This document shows positions 51,028 to 63,184 of a stretch of 64,000 bases of DNA, piece by piece. Position 1 is the stretch's first letter. Each line of letters begins with the position of its first letter. The notes below the pieces were generated by a model. That model saw nothing but the letters and a program-made list of their open reading frames with translations, was not told the origin of the DNA and ran no database searches. The translations under genes were made by a program, and so were the position numbers. Source of the stretch: Petrosia ficiformis (lineage: Eukaryota; Porifera; Demospongiae; Haplosclerida; Petrosiidae); contig OX345636.1 of assembly GCA_947044365.1 (NCBI GenBank), forward strand, positions 51,206,746-51,270,745, read 5' to 3'.

Positions 51028-51935
51028 GTACTATACTATGCTATACTATGCTATACTGTACCGTACTGTACTCTATTGTACTGTACAGTACTATACTGTA
51101 CTATACTGAATTATACTACATGTATATGTATACTGTGAACTGTGCTATACTGAACTGTACTATACTGTACTGTACTATACTATGTTATACTGTACTGTAC
51201 TGTACTGTACTGTACTGTACTATACTATGCTATGTTATACTGTACTATACTCTACTATACTGTACTGTAATATACTATGCTATACTGTACTGTACTGAAC
51301 TATACTACATGTATACTGTACTGTACAATACTGTACTATATACTATACTGTACTGTACTGTACTATACTATACTGTACTATACTATACTACATGTATACT
51401 ATACTGTACTGTACTGTACTGTACCATACTATGCTATACCGTACTATACTATACTATGCTATACTGTACTGTACTGTATTGTACTGTACTGTACTATACT
51501 ATACTATGCTATACCGTACTATACTATACTATGCTATACTGTACTGTACTGTATTGTACTGTACTGTACTATACTATACTATGCTATACCGTACTATACT
51601 ATACTATGTTATACTGTACTATACTCTACTATACCGTACTATTCTATACTATGCTATACTGTACTGTACTGTATTGTACTGTACTGTACTATACTATACT
51701 ATGCTATACCGTACTATACTATACTATGCTATACTGTACTGTACTGTACTGTACTATACTATGCTATACTATACTATGCTATACTGTACTGTACTGTATT
51801 GTACTGTACTGTACTATACTATACTATGCTATACCGTACTATACTATACTATGCTATACTGTACTGTACTGTACTGTACTATACTATGCTATACTATACT
51901 ATGCTATACTGTACTGTACTGTATTGTACTGTATT
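51028..51935. repeat. TACTG/TACTA microsatellite, copy B (expanded)
   Basis: The first about 318 bp equal 45062-45378. The array then continues for another 600 bp, with a higher-order block of about 110 bp (actatgctataccgtac...) repeated. Long frames on + are artefacts of the 5-bp repeat. Confidence 0.93.
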
Positions 51936-52165
51936 GGAAATAAAGATAGAGACACAAATCCAGGCAAAAACTGCTGGTATTTTAACTCATGACCTTCTGA
52001 TCACTTGTAGTATTGTTGACTAGTGAAACAGCTTAAGGAGAGACACTCAGCTGAATTACATGTAGCTTGCATCTAGCATCTGACTAGTGATCAGAAATTC
52101 CTGGGTTCAAATCCCAGCTGGTCCAGATTTTTTCTGGATTTGTGACTCTCTTTATTTTCAATACA
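51936..52165. mobile_element. Head-to-head pair of tRNA-derived SINE tails
   Basis: The right copy (52092-52165) reads agtgatcagaaattcctggg, a B-box GGTTCAAATCCCAG, and ends ggatttgtgactctctttat. The left copy (51936-52010) is its inverse with substitutions. The arms of about 75 bp are 80 bp apart. Confidence 0.6.
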
Positions 52166-52191
52166 TATCAACCTGATTATTCATATATTAA

Positions 52192-52985
52192 TACATATAT
52201 ATGTGATGTATACATGTAGATTACCCTAAATAATGTGTATATGTATATGTATATGCAATATGTAAATTGTACATGTGTATATATGTACTATGTACATGTA
52301 GAGTGTATGTATGGTATAATGTGTGTGTGTGTATATACAATGTATCAGGTTATTTGAAATTAAGTGGCTGTTGTAATTGTAAATTGAAAGTGAATCATTA
52401 AAAGTCGAAAAATGTTTGAGAGTTGACAAATCTAGGCTGCATGTAAAAAGTCTTTAATTTATAATAATATAATTAGTTTTAAGAAATCAGTAATTACTTA
52501 ACTTAAGTTGAGCGGGTTACTGTTATTATATTATGTCTATCTCCCTGTTTTTACCAAACTTTCTGCAAAACTAAGAACATGGATATGTCAAATGAGCTAC
52601 ATGTTCACAAAATACATGTACATGTTCACAATATACATGTACATGTACTTTGTATCACATTAATGTACTTTTATACTACAGACTATTGGCTTGTTGAAAT
52701 ACGTAGTACTTGCTAACATGTTAATGAAGTCAGCAATCAATCCATTTGACTCACAAGAGGTAAGTCTCATGACATATATTACATAACCACAAGCACATAT
52801 TGTTCTCTTCGTAGGCTAAACCATATCGTAATAATCCAGAGATTGTTGCCATGACAATCTTGTTACAGCATACCAAACTGATGACATCACAGAGTTTGAA
52901 AAGATACTTCGTACTAATAGGTAGGAGCAACCCCTACATGTGTGTATATATATATATAGACTGACCCCACAAGCTAAACTAATAT
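52192..52985 (+). pseudogene. CSN2 exons 10-11, copy C, both frameshifted
   Basis: The block follows copies A and B from the intron word tatacatgtagattaccc onward. Exon 10c (52682-52759) has lost one T (gcttgttgaaatac), giving an early stop. Exon 11c (52815-52920) has lost one A (atgacaatcttg for atgacaaatcttg). Splice sites are kept (tactacag, GTAAGT; cgtag, GTAGGA). No exons 9, 12 or 13 accompany it. Confidence 0.92.
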
Positions 52986-53166
52986 TCTGTAGACCCCAGT
53001 CCCCATGCCCAACATGCGATAGAGCTAGAATCAGTATTTCAGAATGGATCTCACCTATGATACTGGTATTACATGTTTCTTGCCCAATTTCGTGTGTATA
53101 TGCTCAACGTTTTTGGGGTGGGGGTGTAGTGAACATTGGAACTACACAGGGAGGTTTGTGGTAACC

Positions 53167-53430
53167 CAAACATTGTACTAGTGTAATAGAAATTTGGTGA
53201 CTGTTGACATGCTGGCCCATGCTGCCTACAGATTTGTTTCTCATGGGTTCAAACTACATGTATAATATATACTGTATATACTTGTGTCACATATATGCAT
53301 TACATGCATAATTAAGGAAGTTATCTCATTCAGGGGCTTGGTCATACTTAATGTAAATGAATGTACATGTATGCTTGAGTTACGATAGACCAGAAAGAAG
53401 ACAATAGCTTATAGAAACTGCAACATGTAC
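53167..53430 (+). repeat. Repeat D copy 2
   Basis: It matches 42751-43034 (aacattgtactagtgtaa ... gaccagaaagaagacaat ... ctgcaacat). Confidence 0.65.
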
Positions 53431-53447
53431 TTCAAATATACTACACA

Positions 53448-53720
53448 TTACTAGATGAATGCAGGCAATAAAAGGTGAACTTAAGCTTATAACATAATTT
53501 GTCTCCGGATCTTCAGCTTGTGTTGGTATTCTAGCTTCTCTCTTTCTTCTAGATTTACTTCTCTCTGCTTCCAGTCTTGTCTCTCAATGCACTGGGTCTC
53601 TACTGCTTGTTGCCCACTCACTCTCATTCTGTCAGCTTCCAGTCTCCCTGCTCGATCATCTGGGGTCTCTAATGTTTTTCACCTCCTTGATCTTTATCGA
53701 TCAGCTTCCAGTCACAATTT
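53448..53720 (-). mobile_element. Second copy of the RETPE-coding repeat
   Basis: It shares the nucleotide words gtgttggtattctagcttctc and ccctgctcgatcatctgggg with 18780-18930. Minus-strand frames are broken by stops. Confidence 0.55.
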
Positions 53721-53724
53721 CCAT

Positions 53725-54470
53725 TTAAAGGTGCATTATACTGAATAACTCCATTTAATTGTACATGTCTCCAAGCCCTGTTGTTCACTATATCTCAACT
53801 AGTCATAGTGCAACGGAAGATAAGGATCTTTGGTAATGAATCTAAGGATCTTAGCTAGTTTCTATATTGCTATCATCCCTAACTTGATTACCTTTTAAAG
53901 GTGCATTATAGTGAATCATTGCACTCAATTGTACATGTATCCAATATCTGTTGTTCATTGTATAATAGACTGGTAACAGTATTTAATAAAAACACAGGAT
54001 CTTTGCTAGTTTAAGTAATGAAGGTAAGGAAGGATCTTGGATCGTTTTTGTATTCCAATCTTCCTTACTTCATTAGCTTTTAAGTATGCATTATACAGAA
54101 TAATTACATTTAATTGTATGTTTCTCAAGCTTTGTTGTTGACATGTATAATAGACTGGTGACAGTATTTAATAGTGACGGAAGATAAGGATCTTTGGTAA
54201 TGTAAATAAGGATCTTTGTTAGTTTCAATATTCCAATCATCCTTAATGTGATTTTGGTATATTATACTCAATAATAATTAAATTTAATTGCTCAACTCCT
54301 TTTTCCACCATATCGTAGACTAATGATATAGTATTAAGGGATTAAGGATCATCATTGGTGTCTTATAATCTTTCTGTCCTTAACCCGATGCTGTTAGGTG
54401 CATTATACTTAATGACATGATTGAATGTAAGGATCTTTGTTGTTTCCTTTAGTTTCTATTTTCCAATTAT
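53725..54470. repeat. Degenerate tandem repeat, about 180-bp unit
   Basis: The words ggtgcattatac, ttaattgtacatgt, ctgttgttcac, gacagtatttaatag, aaggatctttg and tttctatattgc recur four times in order. A related pair of units sits at 56960-57240. Confidence 0.65.
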
Positions 54471-55367
54471 CCCTAATTCCATCTTCGTGTGTTCTCTGTC
54501 CCTTTTGTCCCTCTCACTCTATCTGGATTGTACATTTTGTTGGTTAAATGTTGTCTCCAATTCTCGTCTGTTAATGAGAGGTGTTTGAATGAGCTGCTAT
54601 TGTTCTGAAAAATGATTATTTTGATGGATTGTTATGTCATTTTGGGATGGAGTATTAAAAGCAAATAAGCTTTATTCATCATGAAATGGTATGATAGCCC
54701 AACAAGTAACTGAAACATGTTGATTACAACACTTGCGAACATTCTTTCTGGTACAAACAAATCTTCGAAAATGGATGTATATACATGTATGATGATATAT
54801 GATTAATAGGAAACGTATAATCTGGATGGCTGAATCCAGATGAAAAAACAAATGGAGAGATGAATGAGCAAATGATTCAGTAGTGTTCACACACTTATCA
54901 GAGAATACGATAGTACTCTCTATGTAGGGATGGCACGGAAAAAAAATGACTGCCCATACATTTCAATTGCAAGTGATGATGAAATCTCTGGTAATATATA
55001 CAGATACGTTTTAATACACACATACATTGTACATGTACCTGTTCATATCTAGTGTTTTTATGACTACCAACACTGTCTACATGACCATAAAATATTGTCG
55101 TTAAGGTAGAGAACCGGCGAGTGGCAAAAATGGCAAAATCTGCTTCATATTGTTATTATTATTTTCCAGACAAATCATTTTTTGGTTTGTTGAACTATCA
55201 CAATGATTTTAGCACCATTCCAATCGCATTTATAGTAAAATTCTGGTCTTAAAGTATCGTGATGACATCTTCAGATACTATGAAAGAAGACAGTCTCAAC
55301 GACTACAAAGATTTGATCTCGAATTGGACGCCATTTTGTTTTAAGTGGCCACTATTACCTATATTAC

Positions 55368-55888
55368 AGTTGTTTCTGGATGTAACTGCCAGCTATATGA
55401 CATCTTTATGATGTAATGGTTTAATAATTTAACACTAGTACTACACATGTAGTATAATAGTGGTATTATAGGTAATAGTGGTAATACAGATAATAATGAT
55501 AATATAGGTAATAATGGTAATGTAAGTAATACAGGTAATAGTGGTATTATAGGTAATAGTGGTAATACAGGTAATAATGGTAATATAGGTAATAATGGTA
55601 ATGTAAGTAATACAGGTAATAGTGGTATTATAGGTAATAGTGGTAATACAGGTAATAATGGTAATATAGGTAATAATGGTAATGTAAGTAATACAGGTAA
55701 TAGTGGTATTATAGGTAATAGTGGTGATACAGGTAATAATGATAATACAGGTAATAATAGTAATATAGGTAATCTGTATTACCACTATTACCTATAATAC
55801 CACTATTATACTAGTACTAGTGTTAAATTATTAAAGCATTACATCATAATGATGTCATATAGCTGTCAGTTACATCCAGAAACAACCA
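55368..55888. mobile_element. Foldback element with an internal GGTAATAATGGTAAT minisatellite
   Basis: The left arm agttgtttctggatgtaact...aatttaacactagtac (55368-55442) is matched in inverse at 55805-55888. Between lie nested TAATAGTGGTAATACAGG-type repeats, unit about 63 bp, three to four copies. No protein. Confidence 0.8.
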
Positions 55889-56290
55889 ATTTAATTGAAC
55901 ATTGAAGCTGAAAAGGTACGTGGAAGTGCGTAATAACATTTGTGAGCAAATACATTCTTATAATAATGAGTATAATAATTATTAAGTACTGAAGCCATTG
56001 TATAATAATAGTGTATACTATGATAAGCATTGAAATACTGAATGGTTGACACAGTGACTGACACTAATTCTTGTAGGGCTGCAGACAGTGCTGTAAGCGA
56101 AAGAGAGAATATACATCATCTGTAAGTGAAAGAGAATGATAATCAATACATAAATACAAAAGACTGACCTTCATTGATGAACAAATTTTAATGCATTTAT
56201 GATTGCATGATTTCTAATGATATATAGTATTTCTACAATCTACCAAAAATATTCACACAATTCAGAAGAAAAAAAAACAATGAAAACAAG

Positions 56291-56597
56291 AATAATAAAA
56301 AACATTTTCAATAAAAGTGAAAGAAGATGTAGGGATGTCAAAATCCAAAGAGCATGCAAACAAGGTTGGGAAGCTAACATAGGACCCAAAATTTAAACAA
56401 ACCACTTCCATATAACCCTACATAAGTACAGCTCTTTGTATTTTGTTTTATAGTGGTGTAAGTACTTATGTAGGGTTATATGGAAGTGGTTTGTTTAATT
56501 TTGGGTCCTATGTTAGCTTCCTAACCTTGTTTGCATGCTTTTTTTTGAAACCCCTACATCTTCTTTCACTTTTATTGAAAATGTTATTTTATTATTC
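56291..56597. repeat. Long hairpin with arms of about 135 nt
   Basis: The left arm (56291-56430) contains aaaagtgaaagaagatgtag, catgcaaacaaggttggg, aagctaacataggacccaaa and ccatataaccctacataag. The right arm (56460-56597) is its inverse, with a handful of mismatches and a loop near 30 nt. No flanking duplication found. Confidence 0.88.
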
Positions 56598-56959
56598 TTT
56601 ATATTATATACAATGGATAGATTCTTAAAAATGGTATCATTGTATAAATATTGTACGTGTATGTCTACACATACATCATAAAGGTATTCCCATTAATCTT
56701 AATGTTCTTATATAGGTATTTGAGGAGTGACGATAATCAATTATTTATTATCACACTACAATCAAAGTGGGTAAAAAATTGACCAACATTGAAAGATCAT
56801 CACATTAGGGATGATTGTATTATACAAACAAGTAATGATCATTAGCTTTGTTACAAATACTGAATTCCCCTGCTATTCATACGGTCATCACCCTGCGATA
56901 TGGTGAACAAGAGGAGTTGAAAACATATATGTCCAGTTTAATGAAATTATTGAGCGTGA

Positions 56960-57240
56960 TCTACCATACAGGTACATTATAGTCCATAACTATATTTATA
57001 TAATTGCATAATATATTTCCAAGCACTGTTGTTCACACTGTATCATAAACTGATGACAGTATTTAATAGCGACAGAAAGTAAGGTGTTTTGGTAGTGAAG
57101 CTAAGGATCTTTACTCGTTTCTATATAGCATACATCCTCAACTTGATATTATTTTAATTAAAGGTACATTATACTCCTTAATTAAATTGAATGATACTTG
57201 AGTTTCTAAAGTGAAGCTAAGGATGCTTAATCATTTGAGT
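56960..57240. repeat. Outlying units of the 180-bp degenerate repeat
   Basis: ggtacattatag, gttgttcacactgtatc, gacagtatttaatagcg and aaggatctttactcg repeat the order seen at 53725-54470. Confidence 0.5.
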
Positions 57241-57680
57241 GGTTTCTACATTGCTAACATTTAGAAAGCAACTCCATATTTCATCAATGATGATATATGG
57301 GTGTAATGATCCAAAAATATGTTGTTTCTGTTGTCATTGTAGATAATATGGAACTTAAAATGTGCCCAATAATATGAATTGCCCTGCAACGTAATCTCCA
57401 AATAAGTGTCTCCAAGCTTATTTGTACTGACTGGAACTTCATTCATTACAGAGAACCAATGTAGCACCAAGGTATTCTTAGGCAGGTAGATATGAGGCTT
57501 CAGCTCTGTGAACTCTTCATTTTATTCAGTAACAATGACAAAGCCTTGAGTCTCCTTTATTTGATCTTTACCATTCATTTTCTCCATTTATTCCACAATT
57601 GTACTCTGAAACTGTTACTAAGGAAAATTTCTCCTGCACTGATGTTTGGGATAAAAGGAATACAGTTAAAATAATTATTT

Positions 57681-59830
57681 CTATAATTTAGTCTGTGGCT
57701 CAAATGATTTATTTGTTTCTAAATAATTGCTATCTGGTGGACCATAAATAAATAGCCTGTTCCTGATAATACTTGAGAAGTCTTGGTCCTGCAAGAGCTG
57801 CTTTACTACATCCACATTCTTTACCTGATTGAACAGAAATAGTGAATCACATTTCAAACGTTTTTATGCACAAACCTGGGCTTTTTTGGCTAAAGCATTT
57901 TGTGAGTCTGGTGCAGGAGCAATGCTGTGCTCACCTGTATTAATATTATACATTATTCAACTTAATAAACTAGCTTAAAACTAACTATATTATCCTGGCC
58001 GTGGTCTTTCACGTCCTGCCATTTTTTTGATTCTTGGTTCGTGTGTTCTACCTTAGCGAAGAAAGATTCACCTTGCTTCTCTTAGGTGAAATGGAAATCC
58101 TAGTTTTGCTGCAGTGATATGATAGCATGTTTGTTGCAAGGCAGGAGCAATATTCTGAAGGAAATAAGGGAACAGCATGTGGTTTTGTATTCAGAACCCA
58201 GAACAGTGAAATCTTTCAACATCGAATTATGTGACACATGGTTCTGTTCCCATGTTAACCTAAATTGTAGCAAATTTAAAGTTTTAGGAGTTATAATGTT
58301 TTGTTATAATCGTGCATGTCTCAGAGAATTTCCAATGACATTACTTTAACTTATTTAGCTCTAGTTAATAAAGTGGTAGCATCACATTGTGGCCCTTCAT
58401 CTAAATCAGTAGCATAAGAAATGTCTTGATGTGTATCCCTACATTAATTGTCATTATCAGCACAATTCATTAAAAAATAATTATACACAGTCTAAATCTC
58501 ACTTCCTAATCTCCTCCTCCTCTTTCTCATCATTCTGGTGTTTTAGTTTCACTTTTCCAACAAGATCATCCAAAGGAAACGTTCCAATCAAGTTCAATTC
58601 TTCAGATGTATTGCTGCAGATAGAGCTTCTTTTTAAGTTTAAAGTCACCTAGATCTATTACACATAAATGTTAAAAATACTAGTACTGCAACAATAACAA
58701 TTGTTTTTACTTGCTAGACTACATTGCCATTCATTCCAATAAAATCCTTGCAGATAATACAAACTAAGAACAATACTATCAACAGGAATCTCTCTCCATT
58801 GTTGAATTCATTTCAACACTGCATTGAACCCTTCAAGTTGATTTGTTGCTATTCCACTGACTGGACTGTAGAGATCATATTGTTCAACAATCCATTGTCC
58901 TGAAGTTGTGCAAACCTATTTGCAATTTGTTTTTAAAGAGTATAATAATTATATAAATATAAATTGTTGCATTTAATAAAATTTTGCATTTCATAAATTT
59001 TACTTTTGTATGAATATTTTTGTGAAATAATCATAGAAAGCTTTACTCTCCAAACTTGCTTTAGCTTTTCAAGGTGATCATTGCATACATAATATTGTTC
59101 TGATGGCTGATAGAACAGATCTCAAAGATACACAGAATTTCACTACTTGCAGCATTATGATTTCGTACCCAAACCTTTGCTGCTGAAATAGTGTGGTTCC
59201 AGCATGCACTGGAGACCTTGAACTGACAACAAATGTAGATCAATGCTGTTACATATTCCAAATTGTTTGTCTGTCACAAGTGGTACTTTTGTTTTGCCTT
59301 TAATCAGAGCTGGAACTTCATCAGCTATAATTTTCATTGATCTTTATGACTGCTTTGTAGTTTTAAAGAAAGAAGGCATTACAGGGCTGCGTCATTTCTA
59401 AAAAGGAGTGTTCAGACATAAAAGTCTCCTAACTGGAATGTAGTGTCATATGACATTAATTGAGGCTGGGTTGCATTTGACTAAAGTAGTCGATCAAAGT
59501 CCTTGATGACCTTGCGCATTCCACAAACTATATCTGAGAATGTGATTATTTTATGCCAAGATCATAAGAAACCTCATAAATGTTATTTAGTCCATGTCTA
59601 GCGATGAGAATGCTGCAAATTAGCTCTCAGTTTGGTATTACGAAGCAGATCAGAATACCGTAGTTCACCTTTATAATAAACTGATGGCATTTTGTCTGTT
59701 TTCTCAGCTGTACATAAAACAAAGGGGCAAGTGCAAGTGAGAATCCTCATTACTTTATTATTGCCATGACATGATGCTGTAGCAACCTCATGATTTCCAA
59801 CATAATGAATTAGAACACAATTGGAAGAAT
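57681..59830 (-). pseudogene. Decayed MULE-like transposase
   Basis: Minus-strand blocks appear in order: HYVGNHEVATASCHGNNKVM and CPFVLCTAEKTDKMPSVYYK (59822-59680), MSYDTTFQLGDFYV then stop (about 59450), KIIADEVPALIKGKTKVPLV and TDKQFGICNSID (59335-59240), CWNHTISAAKVWVRNHNAAS (about 59200), PVSGIATNQLEGFN (about 58840), LNLIGTFPLDDLVGKVKLKH (about 58590), and VKNVDVVKQLLQDQDFSSII ending at TAG 57681. The SYDTTF, TDxxxGICNxID, CWNH and ATNQ-EGFN motifs match a family of MULE-like transposase proteins widespread in invertebrates. Multiple stops and frameshifts make it non-functional. Confidence 0.6.
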
Positions 59831-59839
59831 TTTCTGGAA

Positions 59840-61090
59840 TATGGGGTACGCATATCGCTTGAAGCTTGGATTAGTCCCTGCACCAGACACAGAGACACAG
59901 CAGTCTTTTATAATAATACCTTTGATACTCTTCCCCCATAGTGATGCCATCTGCACTTGTCACATTTCCAGTCATTTAGGATAATCATAAGGAAAATAAT
60001 TGTATTCACACTGATCACAAAATATCAATTTTAATTAATTATTATAAGTCTCTTTTTGAATGCTGAACTGAATATAGCAACTGTTAAAATCAGGAAATTC
60101 ATGCACATTCTCATGTAAGTTATCAATTATTACTTTTCACTATATATATCTGTTGTTTTGGACAATGCAAAAACACCTCTACACCCAGAGGTTAGACTGG
60201 TGGCAAGTGACTTATTACTGTATCATTATCTTTCAAATATTTCCCAACTACTTCTATTCTGAATTCATTTACACTTACAGTAACAGGCTTTGCTTAACAT
60301 AGTTTAGGGAGTGGCTTTTCAAAATTATAATTATTATTATTTTTATATGACACAATGGTACTCAATAGCTTAAGCTAATTTAAAGAGTACCTAATGTACA
60401 AGAAAATTAAATTAATATGATGTGCATATAATTATAATTAATTATATAATTGTGGAACAAAGAGTAATGATTAATTAAAAAAAGTTTGGAAGATCTGCGA
60501 CGGCAGAGAAGAGAAGGTAAGTGAAAAGAGAGTAGTAAAGATTGGTAATCACAATCCCATTGCTTTGAACATAGTTTAAGAGCAAAGAATTGAACACTCT
60601 TGCTCGAATTTATTGAAAGTTTTGTTACTCACAGTAACTCACATAGGAAAGAGCTTTATAGTTATCCTCTCTACAATGTTTCCAGTTAAAAGACTACTAA
60701 ACATCATCTTTCAGTGCTGGAATTACCGTAAGGAGTGAAATATAACGCAATTTTATAATTTTTAATTTACAAGTGACAACTCTCACGTTTCAGAAAAAAA
60801 CTGAGTCTGACTACTCCTTTTTCATACTCTTTGTCCTCACTCGGTATTTCGGAAACTTCTATGGTAGCACATCCGTGTATATTTCTACACCCACGCACAG
60901 TTATTGTTACACGAGTTGAAGATATGCCGGCTTAGAAGTATCAATTCTGAGGTAAACTAACTTATCTTGAACATAAAGAGAAAGAAACCATTCTCTGCCA
61001 AGTCAATTCGTAGTTGGTCACGTACACCATGAGTGCAGGTCTATAGTTGTTGTATAACAATTACTATATAGTAAGCTAACCTTATAATTA
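59840..61090. other. Gene-free stretch between transposon remnants
   Basis: No coding block was recognised. An ACACCCACGC word near 60890 is echoed in inverse by GCGTGGGTGT near 61750 and 61795. Confidence 0.4.
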
Positions 61091-61094
61091 TGAC

Positions 61095-61681
61095 ATGTTC
61101 ATAATTATATTTCTAGATTATTTTTAATGGAGAATGCTGGCAAGTCCAATATTTTGCATCACAAGCACATATGTGGGTAACTTCATACAGGATCAAGTTT
61201 TAATAATTATGTAATTTATGACCAAAGTTTATATGGGACAGAATTCAACAGCTTTGCTGTATTTGTTCTTCTAGCGATGGTTTCTGGTTCAACTTGACTC
61301 AATATATGTCCTACACGTACTTGTGAAACACGAAGTCCTTCAGCTGAGAGAAACCCAGTTATAGTTTTCCTTCCATAAACTGGGCCAACCCGCCATTATA
61401 TATAATAACATAAACTAGTTTAAACAACAAAAGTGACTTTTGCTTGAACAGCTTACTTTCTTAACAGCACTTAAAATCGCATGAGTAATAGCAGAGTCTG
61501 AAGCTCTTGATGTTTTATGAATGTTGTGTTTACTGCAAAAGTGCGTGCTCTAGTGATCAAACACTGAATCCCCTCGGCATTGGCCATTCACTGATTTAAC
61601 TTGTGAATGAGTCCACCTCTCCGTTACAATTTTTTCTTCTATAAAGTCTTTCAGTTGGTCAAGTGAAGGTGCTAAAGACAT
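61095..61681 (-). pseudogene. Integrase-core transposon protein, N-terminal remnant
   Basis: It starts MSLAPSLDQLKDFIEEKIVT at 61681, then HNIHKTSRASDSAITHAILS (about 61500), RVGPVYGRKTITGFLSAEGL and RVSQVRVGHILSQVEPETIA (61395-61270), and a worn HKLH...YEVTHICACD (about 61190). This order matches the N-terminus of metazoan integrase-core proteins (helix-turn-helix, YGRxxITG-L-x-x-x-G-x-x-VSQ-x-RVG, HKLHLDQNEK, GVTH). A consensus donor (AAA|GTAAGC) near 61460 and about 70 nt of non-coding sequence precede RVGPVY, so an intron or insertion splits it. Stops follow, and the catalytic core is missing. Confidence 0.5.
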
Positions 61682-61868
61682 GTTTTGCAATTTTGCTGTG
61701 TAACTCAGGCGTGATCTGACCGTAACCGCGCAAACTGCTGGGAGTAACCACGCGTGGGTGTAATTTTCAAAAAAGTGAATGGGATATTTCCGAGCGTGGG
61801 TGTTATAACGAATTTATTAAAGCCAAACTAAAATTGTTGCGCATGCTCAGTTCATTAGTCACAGCCCG

Positions 61869-62358
61869 TTGCGATTGCTGAGAGAGACAGAAAATGTACC
61901 AAAGAGAAAGAAAGTTTCGCCATCTAAGAGTAAGAAACTTTCACCATCCAAGAGAAGGAAACTTTCACTCTCGCTAAAGAAGAAAAGTGGCCGTTTTTGT
62001 AACACATCGGAGGATATCTTGGAGTCTTTGGGCACCTACAACATGCCAAAAAAGTCAGCAGATTCAAGCAAGTGGGCCACGAAGAATCTACGAGAGTGCA
62101 CGTGGTTAGAAGATTACAATTCAGGAAATCCTATGAAAAAATGTCCAGATGATCTACTATTGCCTTATTGTTCAAAAGAACTACTAAATAAGTGGTTATG
62201 TGTATATGTGTATATGTGACAGAGACAAGAAATCAATGTAAACTATTCTGCTTCACCAAGTTTTAGTACTATGCCAGGATTTACTCCTACTGTCCAACCA
62301 GCACATGTTCCTTATTACTGTCCAGAGTTTTGTTATGAAGTTGACTGCAAGTTCTGAA
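61869..62358 (+). CDS. Crypton/DUF3504-like DNA-binding fragment
   Basis: ATG at about 61894 or upstream. It opens with a basic repeat of the type KKVSPSKSKKLSPSKRRKLS, then GRFCNTSEDILESLGTYNMP, SSKWATKNLRECTWLEDYNS and LLNKWLCVYV before TGA at 62217. The same frame goes on after the TGA with QRQEINVNYSASPSFSTMPG and PAHVPYYCPEFCYEVDCKF. The 'W-A-x-x-x-x-x-x-x-W...LNKWLCVYV' layout recalls the N-terminal SAM-like region of Crypton-derived (DUF3504/KCTD1-like) proteins. The tyrosine-recombinase core is absent, so it is a 5' fragment or a short domesticated protein. Function not assigned. Confidence 0.4.
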
Positions 62359-62359
62359 T

Positions 62360-63184
62360 AATTAAGACTATTATAGTTAATTTCATTTTTTCATTCATTT
62401 TGTTACATGCATTAAAGAAACTGTTAACCACAAGCAGGGATTTTATCAAACATCAAAGGAATATAAAATCCCTAGGGAAGATTACCATATTTATAACCCT
62501 GGCAGCGCCTTTGAAGTTTGGCTTCAACGGGATATAAATATAATTGTAGTAGCTAAAGCTAATGTGCATTTATCAGTTATAAAATATGTTTTGAAAAATA
62601 AAAATTAATAACATCAAAATTATCATTTCTAACAAATTAAAGGTAGACAAAAATAAATAATTCTTATACAGTAAGGATACAGGGCATAATAATTATTACA
62701 ATAGCAAATTTACAATGTTTATATCTTGCTTTGTTGTTTAATCTTCGTCAAGAACTGGAAAACAAAATTAAATAGAAATAAGAACACAATCTAATTTCAT
62801 AAGTATTTTTATATACTGAGAGAAAAGTGAGTTTATAATTTCTTTTTCTATGTGGTAATGAGTCTAAACATCCTAAAAGTCAGGGTTATAGGATATGCTG
62901 TTAAGGGGAGGAAAAATCAATCATCTGAATTTATGCCATCACAGTGTGCTTCTGGTGGGGGGTGGGGACGAACTCTTCCCCCTTTGCTATATGAAACCTT
63001 GTTTGTCACATGAAGCTTTTCCAGCACTATTACACACATGCGCATAATGAGTAACACTGTCTGTTGTGACATATACAGTTCAATTAATCATGTAATTCAG
63101 ATTATATAGCTTGGCCACATCTTCCTCGAAATGAAGTTAAATGGAACATGCATTTAAAAGTAAAGTTCATGTATATAGTAAGCT
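62360..63184. other. Gene-free stretch
   Basis: AT-rich; no exon was supported on either strand. Confidence 0.4.

Noticed and set aside
52092..52140. A tRNA gene on the plus strand
   Set aside because: Only a B box and 3' half are recognisable; an inverted second copy lies beside it, so it is a SINE.
54927..56125. Possible exons MARKKNDCPYISIASDDEIS and GCRQCCKRKREYTSS
   Set aside because: Splice phases do not agree and the two pieces are separated by a foldback element; too little to call a gene.
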